From: Pseudomonadota bacterium
GTDB lineage: Bacteria; Pseudomonadota; Gammaproteobacteria; Burkholderiales; Rhodocyclaceae
Length of the DNA: 64,000 nt
Direction: 5' to 3'
NCBI GenBank assembly: GCA_018262235.1
Contig: JAGTRY010000003.1
Location: forward strand, 1-64,000
Within the stretch, counting starts at the first letter, position 1. The number at the start of each line of letters is the position of its first letter. The position numbers were made by a program, and so were the translations under genes. Below, piece after piece: positions 1-7,537 of this stretch. The notes beneath the pieces are model-generated. The model did no database searches. It was not told where the DNA came from and saw only the letters and a list, made by a program, of their open reading frames with translations.

Positions 1-688
1 GCAGGAAGAAGTTCATCGCTTCATGCGACTTCACCTTCCGTTCTGCCAAAGTTCGCATCCGGTACATGAAGCCATCCCAGGCTGACACCGAGATACCCAA
101 TTGGCGTTTGACTGCTTGGGCATCGAAGCTTGTACTGTGCGGGACCTTCACTGCCTGACCGCCATTCGACAAGGCTATCGCCAGGGTGTTGTTGCAGACT
201 ACGCGGATGCTGGTGAATTGCGCCGTCGTGGCCAAAGTGCCGTCACAGGCCGTCGCCAGCAGGAGATAGCCGTTCACCGTGTCATTGCCTTTGAGCGATG
301 CGGTTTGTCCGGTCTTGGCCAGCGCCCAGACCTTGCGGCCCTCCTTGAGCACCCCGGCCGTTTCAAGTTCGAAGCCGGAGATTTCCGTCAGATCCCGGTA
401 GAACTCCAGAATCTCACGAGGTTGCACGACCTGGTAGCGACTGGAGACGACAGACAGCGGCGCCTTGGTGTCGGATCGATACAGCACCTTCTGATCGCCG
501 AAGGTCATGATCGAGCCGAGCGATCCGGCCGACTCAGCCATGTAGCGCACAGGGGTTTCGAGAATCTGGAAAGCCATGCCGGCTTGTTCAGCCCAGACTT
601 CCAGCGGTTGCTTCGGAGTCAGTTCGTTACCGAGGCCATGCCAGGGCGTCTCACCGACGTAAGCCATCTGTTGAACGAGATGTGCCAT
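1..688 (-). CDS. DUF932 (phage/plasmid-like) protein, 3' part outside window
   Basis: About 229 codons are visible; the C-terminus runs off the left edge. The start is fixed by AAGGAAATACTC directly before ATG (MAHLVQQM). The N-terminal stretch (VGETPWHGLG, then a segment with SRYQVVQPREILEF) is typical of the DUF932 / TIGR03299 family, found on plasmids, ICEs and prophages and of unproven function. No signal peptide or membrane segment is visible. Being next to AlpA- and DUF3987-type genes supports an accessory-element origin. The family assignment is solid; the biochemical role is unknown. Confidence 0.85.
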   Translation of the reverse strand, partial: MAHLVQQMAYVGETPWHGLGNELTPKQPLEVWAEQAGMAFQILETPVRYMAESAGSLGSIMTFGDQKVLYRSDTKAPLSVVSSRYQVVQPREILEFYRDLTEISGFELETAGVLKEGRKVWALAKTGQTASLKGNDTVNGYLLLATACDGTLATTAQFTSIRVVCNNTLAIALSNGGQAVKVPHSTSFDAQAVKRQLGISVSAWDGFMYRMRTLAERKVKSHEAMNFFL

Positions 689-853
689 GAGTATTTCCTT
701 TCTTGGGTACCCATGGACGTGACAAAGCCTCCACAGAAGCGGATGCAAGACGTTCATGGGGATTGAGATTCAGGGGAGGATTGCAGCGCTTGTCAGCGTG
801 ACAAGGCTTGAACAGCAGAGGACTGCGGAGAGCCCCAAGCCGAAGCAGCAGAA

Positions 854-1207
854 CTACTCTGCAGATTTGTTTGCGGCCGGCTGACTGAAAACATGACCGC
901 ACTTCTGGCACTCGCGGTTGCCGAGAACCTTTTCATCAATGACTTCGCCGAGCCGCGCGCCCGCAGCGCAGCCCACCGTAGCGCCGACCAGAGCGCCCAG
1001 CAAGGCTCCGGCAATACTTCCCAACGCAAGCCCAACCGGGCCAGCCACCGCACCAACAGTTCCGCCAATTTCGGCGCCGCTGACTGCTCCGGCAGCACCG
1101 CTGGCCGCACCCCCTGCTGCGCCGATGGCTCCACCGGCCTGTTTGGCCGTTTCGCGTGGAAGAACCTCTTCAGATTTACAGCGCGGACAACATTCGAATG
1201 CAAGCAT
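854..1207 (-). CDS. Glycine-zipper protein with N- and C-terminal zinc-ribbon cysteines
   Basis: 117 aa. The start is ATG 1207, preceded by a strong GAAGGAGGTA; a longer reading would run through the upstream terminator. A CPRC pair near residue 8 and a CQKC pair near residue 104 flank a central block of about 75 residues made almost wholly of Gly and Ala with GxxxG spacing, such as GGAIGAAGGAASGA. Glycine zippers of this kind usually insert in or associate with membranes, and the four cysteines could bind one zinc. Nothing else identifies a function. It sits in the accessory region downstream of the MORN lipoprotein but is separated from it by a terminator. Confidence 0.7.
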   Translation of the reverse strand: MLAFECCPRCKSEEVLPRETAKQAGGAIGAAGGAASGAAGAVSGAEIGGTVGAVAGPVGLALGSIAGALLGALVGATVGCAAGARLGEVIDEKVLGNRECQKCGHVFSQPAANKSAE

Positions 1208-1235
1208 GACTACCTCCTTCAAACAGGTGAACAAC

Positions 1236-1276
1236 AAAAAGCCCGCCTTCCTCTGCGAAGACAGAGGAAGGCGGGC
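1236..1276 (-). terminator. Rho-independent terminator after the MORN lipoprotein gene
   Basis: A perfect 15-bp stem (arms 1241-1255 and 1262-1276, GCCCGCCTTCCTCTG and its complement) with a 6-nt loop. On the minus strand it is followed by TTTTT. It lies between the lipoprotein gene (1362-2588) and the glycine-zipper gene, so the latter probably has its own promoter. Confidence 0.85.
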
Positions 1277-1361
1277 ATCGAGCAAATCTACGAACTAGCT
1301 GGTCAGATGAACGTTACGGCCCAAGGCTCCAACTTCAGTCAATCCTTCAGCCTGCGGCCAG

Positions 1362-2588
1362 TCACCAGCTTTGAGTGGGAAACTGACCATCAGCATCATC
1401 CTGCTTCGGACCGGAACTAATCACCCCCTTGCTCCAGATAATGTCAGAGTCAGGCTGCCCGGATTTTTCATCGGTACGCTTCTCGACACCGTCCTTGACG
1501 AGCCCATCTCCTGAAGCATTCGGTACACCGCAAAAGCTTGAAACCAGTTGCTTGCCACGGTCGCCAGTAATCTTCATCTGCATGCAGCCCTTGAGCGGCT
1601 TACCCTTTGCCCAATCGATCTCGCAAGTCACGTTCCCGGATTCATCCAGGCAAATTTCCTTGCCATCCTTGACGAACGAAAACTGGATCTGCGAGGGATC
1701 CGTAGCCGCAGGGTTGATGTTGACCTTGTGGAGGATCTGGGTCCGCTTGCCATTGACGACGGCATACTTGGTCAGTTCCATCTGGACGCCGTTGCTGTAC
1801 TGGGTTTCAGCAAACACTTCGCCGGTCGCACCGAAGGCCTGCTGCAGGCCATCCTGCTTGCCGTTCACGTAGTTCTCTTGCGACGACAGGTAGTACTTCA
1901 CCACTCCGCCTTTGGTACCAACCCCTGACGATTGCGCCGCGTTGATGCTGTAACGTTTTTTTGCGCCATCGAGCACACCATCCTTGTAGCTCGCTTCCTC
2001 GACGATGTTTTCGTTACCCGTCAGCGTCTCAACGGTTTTGATGAACCCGGTGGCCTTCCCATCTTTCCAGCGCAGGTCCGTCAGAACGACATCTCCGGTC
2101 AATGACCAGCGCTTCTCTTCATCGACCTTGTTGCCGTTGGACCAGTTGATCAGGATGATCTGTTTTTTGTTCGCAGGGTTGTAGTTTTCCTGCTTGCCGT
2201 CCTTGTGTCCCTTGCTCCAATGGGCACTGGAGATGAGGTTGCCAGTCTCGCGATCCCAGACCTGCTCCGATCCGTCGCGCACACCTTCCTTGAAATCGAC
2301 TTCGACAACCTTGACGCCCTGGCTGGTTACGCACTTGGTCGTACCGTCAGGCCTTCCCTTCTTCACGGGCAGCGAACACGCCGCTGCGGCCACGGTGCCA
2401 AACATGTCGTAGCTTGCCGGGAAGTTGGTGATCGTCCCGGTGAATGGATCAGAGTCATTGAGTTTGTACAGGAGCCCACTGATATTGGTGGCCTGCTTGG
2501 CATCAATCTCCTGCCCGCAGCCCTGGATCAGCAGCGTGGAGCACAAGACCGCCAGCGTGGCGATGGTTCGAGTTTGCTTGGTTTGCAT
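1362..2588 (-). CDS. MORN-repeat-type lipoprotein (YwqK-like)
   Basis: 408 aa. The N-terminus has a basic start, a hydrophobic core and the lipobox LIQGC (Cys about residue 24), so it is predicted to be a lipoprotein. The body carries degenerate MORN-like units with the pattern G-x-x-D-G-x-x-x-x-Y/W, for example GVRDGSEQVW, GHKDGKQENY and GKQDGLQQAF, as in YwqK-type proteins. These are often annotated as antitoxins, but that role is weakly supported in general. The start ATG 2588 has GAGG six bases upstream. It is divergent from the XRE regulator at 2707, and the shared intergenic region carries a long perfect operator-like palindrome, so repression by that regulator is likely. Confidence 0.75.
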   Translation of the reverse strand: MQTKQTRTIATLAVLCSTLLIQGCGQEIDAKQATNISGLLYKLNDSDPFTGTITNFPASYDMFGTVAAAACSLPVKKGRPDGTTKCVTSQGVKVVEVDFKEGVRDGSEQVWDRETGNLISSAHWSKGHKDGKQENYNPANKKQIILINWSNGNKVDEEKRWSLTGDVVLTDLRWKDGKATGFIKTVETLTGNENIVEEASYKDGVLDGAKKRYSINAAQSSGVGTKGGVVKYYLSSQENYVNGKQDGLQQAFGATGEVFAETQYSNGVQMELTKYAVVNGKRTQILHKVNINPAATDPSQIQFSFVKDGKEICLDESGNVTCEIDWAKGKPLKGCMQMKITGDRGKQLVSSFCGVPNASGDGLVKDGVEKRTDEKSGQPDSDIIWSKGVISSGPKQDDADGQFPTQSW

Positions 2589-2654
2589 GAATGCCTCGCG
2601 TGTAGTTGAAATGATGGAAACGGAAACACTTCTGTTGCCGGTGGCATAAGAAAA

Positions 2655-2687
2655 CGAACACTATAGATTGTAGTTTTATAGTGTTCG
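2655..2687. promoter_or_regulatory. Operator-like inverted repeat between divergent lipoprotein and XRE genes
   Basis: CGAACACTATA (2655-2665), 11-nt spacer, TATAGTGTTCG (2677-2687): a perfect 11-bp inverted repeat 20 bp before the XRE start codon. The half-site centres are 22 bp apart, two helical turns, which suits an HTH dimer or two dimers. Binding is inferred from position and symmetry. Confidence 0.7.
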
Positions 2688-2706
2688 CAGGCGTGTGATT
2701 AGGCTC

Positions 2707-3051
2707 ATGGCCAATCACTCAGAACAACTTCGAAAAGCTTTTGCGCGAGCGCTCAAAACCGTCCGCAAAGAGCGTGGAATCACTCAGGAAGACTTTGCGC
2801 TGGTTTCCAGCCGGACCTACCTGAGCACCCTGGAGCGGGCCTTGAAGAGCCCAACGCTTGAGAAAATTGACGCGCTGGCTGGCATCATGAAGGTGCATCC
2901 GCTGACACTCATGACCCTGTGCTACCGGCACATGGATCAGTCATCAACACCGGCATCAGCCGAAGAACTGCTGAAGCGGGTTCAGGACGAACTGCGTGAA
3001 CTGGAGGAGGTTCCCTCCCCTGCCAGCACAAACACAAAAAAGCCCTCCTGA
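2707..3051 (+). CDS. XRE-family transcriptional regulator
   Basis: 114 aa from ATG 2707; a GTG at 2695 in the same frame is possible. Residues about 5-62 form a canonical HTH_3 domain (LKTVRKERGITQEDFA, then YLSTLERALKSPTLEKIDALAG). The C-terminal part is charged and may be a short coiled coil (EELLKRVQDELRELEEV). No peptidase or metabolite domain is present. It probably autoregulates through the palindrome at 2655-2687 and controls the divergent lipoprotein. The stop codon lies inside the stem of the downstream terminator, an arrangement in which converging minus-strand transcripts also end here. Confidence 0.85.
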   Translation: MANHSEQLRKAFARALKTVRKERGITQEDFALVSSRTYLSTLERALKSPTLEKIDALAGIMKVHPLTLMTLCYRHMDQSSTPASAEELLKRVQDELRELEEVPSPASTNTKKPS

Positions 3052-3078
3052 TTGCTGCTGACAGCAATCAGGAGGGCT
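3035..3078. terminator. Strong hairpin terminator overlapping the XRE stop codon
   Basis: A 17-bp perfect stem (3041-3057 and 3062-3078, AGCCCTCCTGATTGCTG) with the 4-nt loop CTGA. Its minus-strand side is followed by TTTTTT, so it is best read as the terminator of minus-strand transcripts, such as the former nuclease gene. It probably also stops the XRE transcript. Confidence 0.8.
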
Positions 3079-3200
3079 CAGATCTGTTGTCCAAAACCAC
3101 GAAAAAGGAACGCCAGGTCCACTTCTCCAGTGAGTGATATGTGTCTGAACAAAACTCCAGCACAGATCACCCCACACTACGGCACTTGACGAAGGCCCAG

Positions 3201-3443
3201 CTAATAGGGCGCGCCTGCATTCGGCTTATGCCTCCAATCCCAAGGAGGAACTGGATCCAAATCGGACCACAAGCCTTTTCTGGCAACCTTGGCTGAATGC
3301 TCAGCATCAGCGTAACGCCGCGCTTCTTCGGCCGGCTGTTCATGGCCGTACTTGGCATAGAACCAGGCGAGGCCACTACGGACCTGGGCAAGCCCCACAT
3401 CAGACTCAGACACCAGCACCCGCGCCAGCGTGCGGCCATAATC
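3201..3443 (-). pseudogene. C-terminal remnant of a staphylococcal-type thermonuclease (SNase)
   Basis: An open stretch reading DYGRTLARVLV, then DVGLAQVRSGLAWFYAKYG, then AEHSAKVARKGLW and PVPPWDW closely follows the C-terminal third of SNase-family nucleases. The N-terminal OB-fold half with the Ca-binding and catalytic residues is missing. Upstream of GAT 3443 the frame enters AT-rich sequence with stops, with no signal peptide or start. I interpret it as a decayed fragment. The terminator at 3035-3078 fits its former 3' end. Confidence 0.7.
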
Positions 3444-3797
3444 CCCTACTATTTTTATTAGCTTTATTTATGAGCGCCACTTATTTGGAGCTTGCGCAGC
3501 CGGAATACACCGCATTCCGCTCCGCTAATCCCGCTAAGGCTTAGCGGGATTAGCGGATTCGTTTGATGGGGTTGAGACTCAAGGAACGGCAATGCCGACA
3601 CGCATCGATCAATCCAGTGAATGACCGAGCAATGGCTATTCTTTAGATTCGAAGAGGCGGACGGGTAAGAGCAACGTTTTGGTCATTAGGTTGCCAAACC
3701 TTTGCTGACAGGAAACTTTGCATTGGTTTCTTTTTTCGATGGGAGTCCTGGGCACTGCCTGCCATTCTCTGGCAGACAGTGCGGTCATCCGTGGTGA
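3444..3797. other. Non-coding stretch rich in palindromes
   Basis: About 350 bases without a credible gene. It contains the perfect hairpin at 3521-3557 and an inverted repeat at 3752-3782, both listed separately. The left part (3450-3480) is AT-rich and unlike its neighbours. Confidence 0.6.
3521..3557. repeat. Perfect 17-bp inverted repeat with 3-nt loop
   Basis: Arms TCCGCTAATCCCGCTAA (3521-3537) and its exact complement (3541-3557) around GGC. Neither side has a T-run, so it is a poor classical terminator. The arm itself repeats CGCTAA internally. Confidence 0.8.
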
Positions 3798-3813
3798 CTA
3801 CACCCTGTAGTCA
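3752..3813. repeat. Two adjacent hairpins at the 3' end of the DUF3987 gene
   Basis: The first hairpin pairs GCACTG-C-CTGCCA (3752-3764) with TGGCAG-A-CAGTGC (ending 3782). The second, TGACTACA-CCC-TGTAGTCA (3795-3813), overlaps the stop codon at 3798-3800. On the minus strand the pair is followed by a short A-rich run, not U-rich, so they may stabilise mRNA ends or be recombination features instead of terminators. Confidence 0.6.
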
Positions 3814-4907
3814 TCGAATACAAAGCCGCCGACCGAAGCCACGGGATGGGCGCTTGTGATCGCAGGACTTGTCGAGTGAGGCATGTAAAGGCTGCCAAAC
3901 AATTCAACGATCACCTTGTAATGCTTGCCATTGGGAGTTCCAAAGGTCAGCAGTCTGAGCTTCCCCTGTGCCTGCAAATATTCCAGCGCGCACTGCAGTC
4001 TGTCGCGACGGCGCAATGAATTCGGGCCGTATTGCAACAGAAAACTTTTCGGGAAGTGACCATGGTTCGGCATGCCCCGCGTACGGATAAAGCGCACAAA
4101 CCAGCGATCCAACTCCTCCGCCTCCTTCTGCAATTCTTCCATCGGATCAGGCGGTGAGAACAAACGTACGAATTCCTGGGCGTACCAAAGCACGATTGCT
4201 TTGGCGGACAGCAGGGTTTCGAGGGAGATAGTGGTGCCTGCGTAGCCTTCGAAAGCATGAAGGACGCCAGCCAGACGGGCAATGTTTTCGGCGACCTTGG
4301 AGCCATAGTCACGCGTCTCGCAGAACACGCCCCCCGGCCGAAGTGCGGCTTCGACGGCATTGGCGACGTTCTCCCATTCGGCCTGCGCAGCCACGCTGAA
4401 GTTCAGAATCACTTTGTCGCCGTCATCTTCGGTAGTACGAGGACGGAGCAAATCGATCTGATCGTTGAGCAACGCGGTGACCCGCCTACGAAAACGCTCA
4501 ATCGCCTCCAGGCGCAGCAGGCCGCGACGCTGCTGACGGCTGCCCTGCGTTGAGAAGGGGTAGTTCACCAGACAGCGGGCAAGAAAGCCAATCCCACGGA
4601 CCTCATCCCCTTTGCGGTTCATGAACTTCTCGAAGATCTTCGGTTGCACCATCCACGATATGGTGCACCGGGGCGCGCGGATCGTGAAACTATCGTATTT
4701 GCGATCGACGCGCACGGAACTGCCACCCCATATCTTGTTGAGGGGAGCCAGGTCTTCGAACAGCCGGCTGCTAAATACCCGCCCTGCTTCATCCTCAAAC
4801 AATCCGGCCGAGGGGGTGTTCTTGCGAAGCCCCTCCAGAAAACCTGCCGGGGTGGTATCTTGGTAAATCAGACGGATCTGGGCGACCAGTTTTTTGAGTT
4901 TAGTCAT
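3798..4907 (-). CDS. DUF3987 (YfjI-like) protein, C-terminal portion
   Basis: 369 aa from ATG 4907, preceded by GGGGAGG. It contains the second half of a DUF3987 domain: RLIYQDTTPAGFLEGL, PSAGLFEDEAG, RSFT-like DSFTIRAPRCTISWMVQP, GFLARCLVNYP and the C-terminal helical region with the motif RGMPNHGHFPKSFLLQYGP. DUF3987 proteins are found on plasmids and islands and resemble helicase or primase ATPases; their activity is not firmly established. The first part, with the Walker A motif, is in the preceding frame (4900-5241). The two overlap by 8 bases (ATGACTAA), so they may be translated coupled or represent one frameshifted gene. Confidence 0.75.
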   Translation of the reverse strand: MTKLKKLVAQIRLIYQDTTPAGFLEGLRKNTPSAGLFEDEAGRVFSSRLFEDLAPLNKIWGGSSVRVDRKYDSFTIRAPRCTISWMVQPKIFEKFMNRKGDEVRGIGFLARCLVNYPFSTQGSRQQRRGLLRLEAIERFRRRVTALLNDQIDLLRPRTTEDDGDKVILNFSVAAQAEWENVANAVEAALRPGGVFCETRDYGSKVAENIARLAGVLHAFEGYAGTTISLETLLSAKAIVLWYAQEFVRLFSPPDPMEELQKEAEELDRWFVRFIRTRGMPNHGHFPKSFLLQYGPNSLRRRDRLQCALEYLQAQGKLRLLTFGTPNGKHYKVIVELFGSLYMPHSTSPAITSAHPVASVGGFVFDDYRV

Positions 4908-5241
4908 CTTCACCCTCCCCTTCATTGCTGTCTGCCGCTTCGCACCCCGTCTGCGCAAAGGCCGCTTCGAACTGCTCGAACGGCGTCATGAAGAGCCGAT
5001 CGACTGTGGTCTTGCGCTCACCAGACTCGGCGATGGTGATGACGTACAGGGAGCAGGGCGAAACCAAGTCGTCGTAGCGCTTGACGTCATACTTGGCCTG
5101 CACCGCCAGCGATGCGGCCGCTAACGCCGAACTGGCAATCAGAGCGAGCGGTGCCTGTGTCACGATGCTGGCTTCTTCGACTGCTGCGCGCAAGGTAGGA
5201 GGCAATGCCTCAACCGGGAACGGAAGCGGAATGCGGTTCAT
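4900..5241 (-). CDS. DUF3987 (YfjI-like) protein, N-terminal portion with Walker A
   Basis: 113 aa. It begins MNRIPLPFPVEALP and contains APLALIASSALAAASLAVQ and ITIAESGERKTT, the P-loop-like segment seen at the start of DUF3987 proteins. It stops in an acidic tail (NEGEGEDD) where family members normally continue into a coiled linker. The next frame, starting at 4907, resumes the family sequence. The start overlaps the stop of the AlpA gene by ATGA, so all three are one transcript. Either a split two-subunit version or a frameshift explains the arrangement. Confidence 0.75.
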   Translation of the reverse strand: MNRIPLPFPVEALPPTLRAAVEEASIVTQAPLALIASSALAAASLAVQAKYDVKRYDDLVSPCSLYVITIAESGERKTTVDRLFMTPFEQFEAAFAQTGCEAADSNEGEGEDD

Positions 5242-5486
5242 TGCGCTTCCCCCGTCTGGAGTACCGGCTCACGGCAATCGGCCTGTTTGGCGATCCATGC
5301 ATCGACTTCGCATTCAAGCCACCCCACCGAGTTGGCGCCCAGGCGAATCGGCCTCGGGAAGGTGGCGTCATGACGCGGAGACTTGGGATTCATCCGGTCG
5401 TAAATCGCCGCCCGGCTCAGCTGAAGAAGATGGGCGAATTGCTTGATGCGCAGGACGCGCAATGAACCGTTTAATTGATTTTCCAT
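5238..5486 (-). CDS. AlpA-family excisionase/regulator
   Basis: 82 aa from ATG 5486 (AAGGA eight bases upstream; another in-frame ATG lies at 5504). The sequence follows the AlpA / phage MerR-like winged helix: LRIKQFAHLLQLSRAAIYDRM, then FPRPIRLGANSVGW and EVDAWI. Members activate integrase or excision genes of P4-like elements, or act as directionality factors. It is the first gene of a three-gene overlapping unit with the two DUF3987 parts, a common island layout. Confidence 0.85.
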   Translation of the reverse strand: MENQLNGSLRVLRIKQFAHLLQLSRAAIYDRMNPKSPRHDATFPRPIRLGANSVGWLECEVDAWIAKQADCREPVLQTGEAQ

Positions 5487-5607
5487 ATCTGCTTCCTTGT
5501 CCAACTGGGATACTCCAGTGGTTTCAAGGATCGCAAATAGGCGCGGGCAGCTCTATCCCGTTTGCTGGCAGACCTACTATGCCTGCCAGTAAACGGTACA
5601 GTTCCAG

Positions 5608-6390
5608 CTACGACTTAGGAGCACCACGCGGTGGAAACAACTCCTTGGCATTAGGTAACTCCGATAGCCAACCGTCAATTGTGTCCTGCGCTTGATCAAT
5701 CGAGAGAGGTGACAATTTGTTGTTTTTTTCTAGATTGTCTCGAATTTTTTTTGATGCCTGCCTTCGTGAGGGCCAGCCACTCTCAGGCATCAAGCGAATC
5801 GCCAATTCACCGACCACCAACTTTAAAGCCCCATACATTTTTTCCTTCTTTGCTTTCGCCCCGGCCGATGCTTGAAGTTTTCGCTGATGCTTTTGTATGG
5901 CCGGTACATCGCGAAGCAAGTGACTGCTTGCGTACACGTACGCCATGTAAAAGCGAGCTTCCGCAACCAATCTCCACGCATCCTCAATCCTATATTGATC
6001 AGCCATGTTTAAAGCCTCAAAACTATAGGAGATCGCTATCGCCATAGGTGCGATCAATGCGCCGGGTATTTTGTTTAGCCGCAAGGCTTCTTCAAATTGC
6101 TGAGCGGCGGCAAGGCCAGATATGTTGCTTTGACTCCGTTCAAGAGGCCCTAGGACGTCTCTCTCGAAGTCTTCCTTGGTCTTTCCTGGATTCATATCCA
6201 AGAAAAAGTACCGAGCTTCGTCAAGTGTGAGAGCACAAACTTCTTGCGCACTTTTACCCGCCAAGCCTATCCCTTGGTCCACGCCACGCCCCCTTCGTAT
6301 CAAGCTAATTTTTTTGCGCATCCACGATGCCAATCGCACGACTGAGTTCGTAGTGTAGCCCTGTAGCTCGGATGCAGCAGCTTGGCACAT
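5608..6390 (-). CDS. Hypothetical accessory protein
   Basis: 260 aa, not recognised. The sequence is largely helical, with Ala/Leu-rich blocks around residues 95-150 (for example AAAQQFEEALRLNKIPG and AWRLVAEARFYMAYVYAS) that look like TPR-type packing. A basic segment follows (AGAKAKKEKMYGALK), then a C-terminal part with SGWPSRRQASKKI that resembles a DNA- or protein-binding helix. No signal peptide is present. Start choice is uncertain (ATG 6390 or ATG 6321). It is the gene nearest to tRNA-Pro, where an integrase would be expected, but it has no integrase motifs. Confidence 0.55.
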   Translation of the reverse strand: MCQAAASELQGYTTNSVVRLASWMRKKISLIRRGRGVDQGIGLAGKSAQEVCALTLDEARYFFLDMNPGKTKEDFERDVLGPLERSQSNISGLAAAQQFEEALRLNKIPGALIAPMAIAISYSFEALNMADQYRIEDAWRLVAEARFYMAYVYASSHLLRDVPAIQKHQRKLQASAGAKAKKEKMYGALKLVVGELAIRLMPESGWPSRRQASKKIRDNLEKNNKLSPLSIDQAQDTIDGWLSELPNAKELFPPRGAPKS

Positions 6391-6665
6391 GTCCGCACAT
6401 GCACGCAGGCCCCTACTATCGGTTAAGCCCTATGCAGCGGATGGACTAACCTCTCCAGCTCAGGGGGAGAAGGTGGATGAGCGCCTCGATGGAAACAAAA
6501 GGTTCGAAGGCATGGCCGTACGTGTCGGACAGCACGGCCTCAAACGACACAGCAGTCATATCAAACGGCAATCACTACGGCTAACGAAGCTGCGGACACC
6601 CGTCTTCAACGACTGGCAAACGGTAACCGAACGGTAACCAGATTCTGTTTTTTGGCTGAAAAAGC
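6391..6665. other. Non-coding junction between island and tRNA-Pro
   Basis: About 275 bases with no credible gene on either strand. A tandem CGGTAACC is present near 6620-6641 (CGGTAACCGAACGGTAACC). No copy of the tRNA 3' end is seen here. Confidence 0.5.
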
Positions 6666-6690
6666 AAAAAGCCCAATCCGAGGATTGGGC
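6666..6690 (-). terminator. Terminator of tRNA-Pro / merR transcript
   Basis: The stem GCCCAATCC-GA-GGATTGGGC (6671-6690) is followed on the minus strand by TTTTTGCTTTTTC. It sits 18 bases beyond the tRNA 3' end. Confidence 0.85.
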
Positions 6691-6707
6691 TAAGTGCTTG
6701 TTTCTGT

Positions 6708-6785
<78 letters not shown>

Positions 6786-6849
6786 CACAGAGGCCGAATT
6801 ATAGCAGGCCTACAGTTTTACGCCAGCCAATCACACTGCTTTTCTTCCT

Positions 6850-7224
6850 TCACGCCCGCAAAATCGCCAATACGGCTTCCAGATCTTCACGTAATTGCAC
6901 GGAGGTAGCACGACCACGCTCGACGATCTCTTCCGTTTCAAGTTTGAGGATCTGATATTCCTCCAGGCGATTGCGTGCGCCACTAATGGTAAAGCCCTCG
7001 CTATACAACAGCTCGCGGATTCGGCGTACCAGCAAGACTTCGTGGCGCTGGTAGTAGCGACGGTTACCACGCCGCTTGACGGGCTTGAGCTGCGTGAACT
7101 CCTGCTCCCAATAGCGCAGCACATGCGGTTTGACGCCGCACAGCTCACTCACCTCGCCAATCGTAAAATACCGTTTGGCGGGAATGGGAGGCAGTTCACC
7201 GACATCTTCAAGCAGGTTGTCCAT
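6850..7224 (-). CDS. MerR-family transcriptional regulator
   Basis: 124 aa from ATG 7224 (a GTG lies one codon earlier). The N-terminal winged HTH reads [25 protein letters not shown], followed by [16 protein letters not shown], and the C-terminal helix could dimerise. It lacks metal-binding cysteines. This gene classically follows ihfA in proteobacteria (YcgE/MlrA-like small MerR) and its targets are unknown. It overlaps ihfA by 17 bases, so it is cotranscribed, and it is the last protein gene before tRNA-Pro. Confidence 0.9.
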   Translation of the reverse strand: MDNLLEDVGELPPIPAKRYFTIGEVSELCGVKPHVLRYWEQEFTQLKPVKRRGNRRYYQRHEVLLVRRIRELLYSEGFTISGARNRLEEYQILKLETEEIVERGRATSVQLREDLEAVLAILRA

Positions 7225-7537
7225 CACTCAGTTGCTCTACTGTCATTTTCAATTTCTGACTGGCATGAAATGTCACAACCCGCCGGGCGGTGATAGGGAT
7301 CTCTTCGCCGGTCTTGGGGTTACGCCCCGGACGCTGCGGTTTGTCCCGCAATTGGAAATTGCCAAAGCCAGAAAGTTTCACCTCTTCGCCACGCTCCAGC
7401 GCGTTACGGATCTCGTCGAAAAACCCTTCAACCATGTCCTTGGCTTCGCGCTTGTTTAAACCAACCTGATCAAAGAGCAAGTCGGCCAGCTCAGCCTTGG
7501 TCAAAGTCGGTGCTGTGTTTTTATCAATCTCAGGCAC
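7208..7537 (-). CDS. ihfA: Integration host factor subunit alpha
   Basis: The HU/IHF fold is complete: [32 protein letters not shown], then the beta-arm [12 protein letters not shown] with the intercalating proline. IhfA pairs with IhfB to bend DNA sharply. No ATG is present at the start. The family normally begins close to TLTKAEL, so I chose GTG 7537 (GGGGGG seven bases upstream), giving 109 aa; TTG before TKAEL would give the typical length of about 99. It overlaps the end of pheT by 8 bases in the standard pheST-ihfA order. Confidence 0.92.
   Translation of the reverse strand: MPEIDKNTAPTLTKAELADLLFDQVGLNKREAKDMVEGFFDEIRNALERGEEVKLSGFGNFQLRDKPQRPGRNPKTGEEIPITARRVVTFHASQKLKMTVEQLSDGQPA

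Noticed and set aside
101-766. A 221-codon plus-strand frame at the left end
   Set aside because: The minus strand encodes a continuous DUF932 protein over the same bases; the plus frame is its shadow.
4900-4930. Programmed ribosomal frameshift in the DUF3987 gene
   Set aside because: No slippery heptamer or downstream pseudoknot was seen before the stop; a second start with a ribosome site is a simpler explanation.
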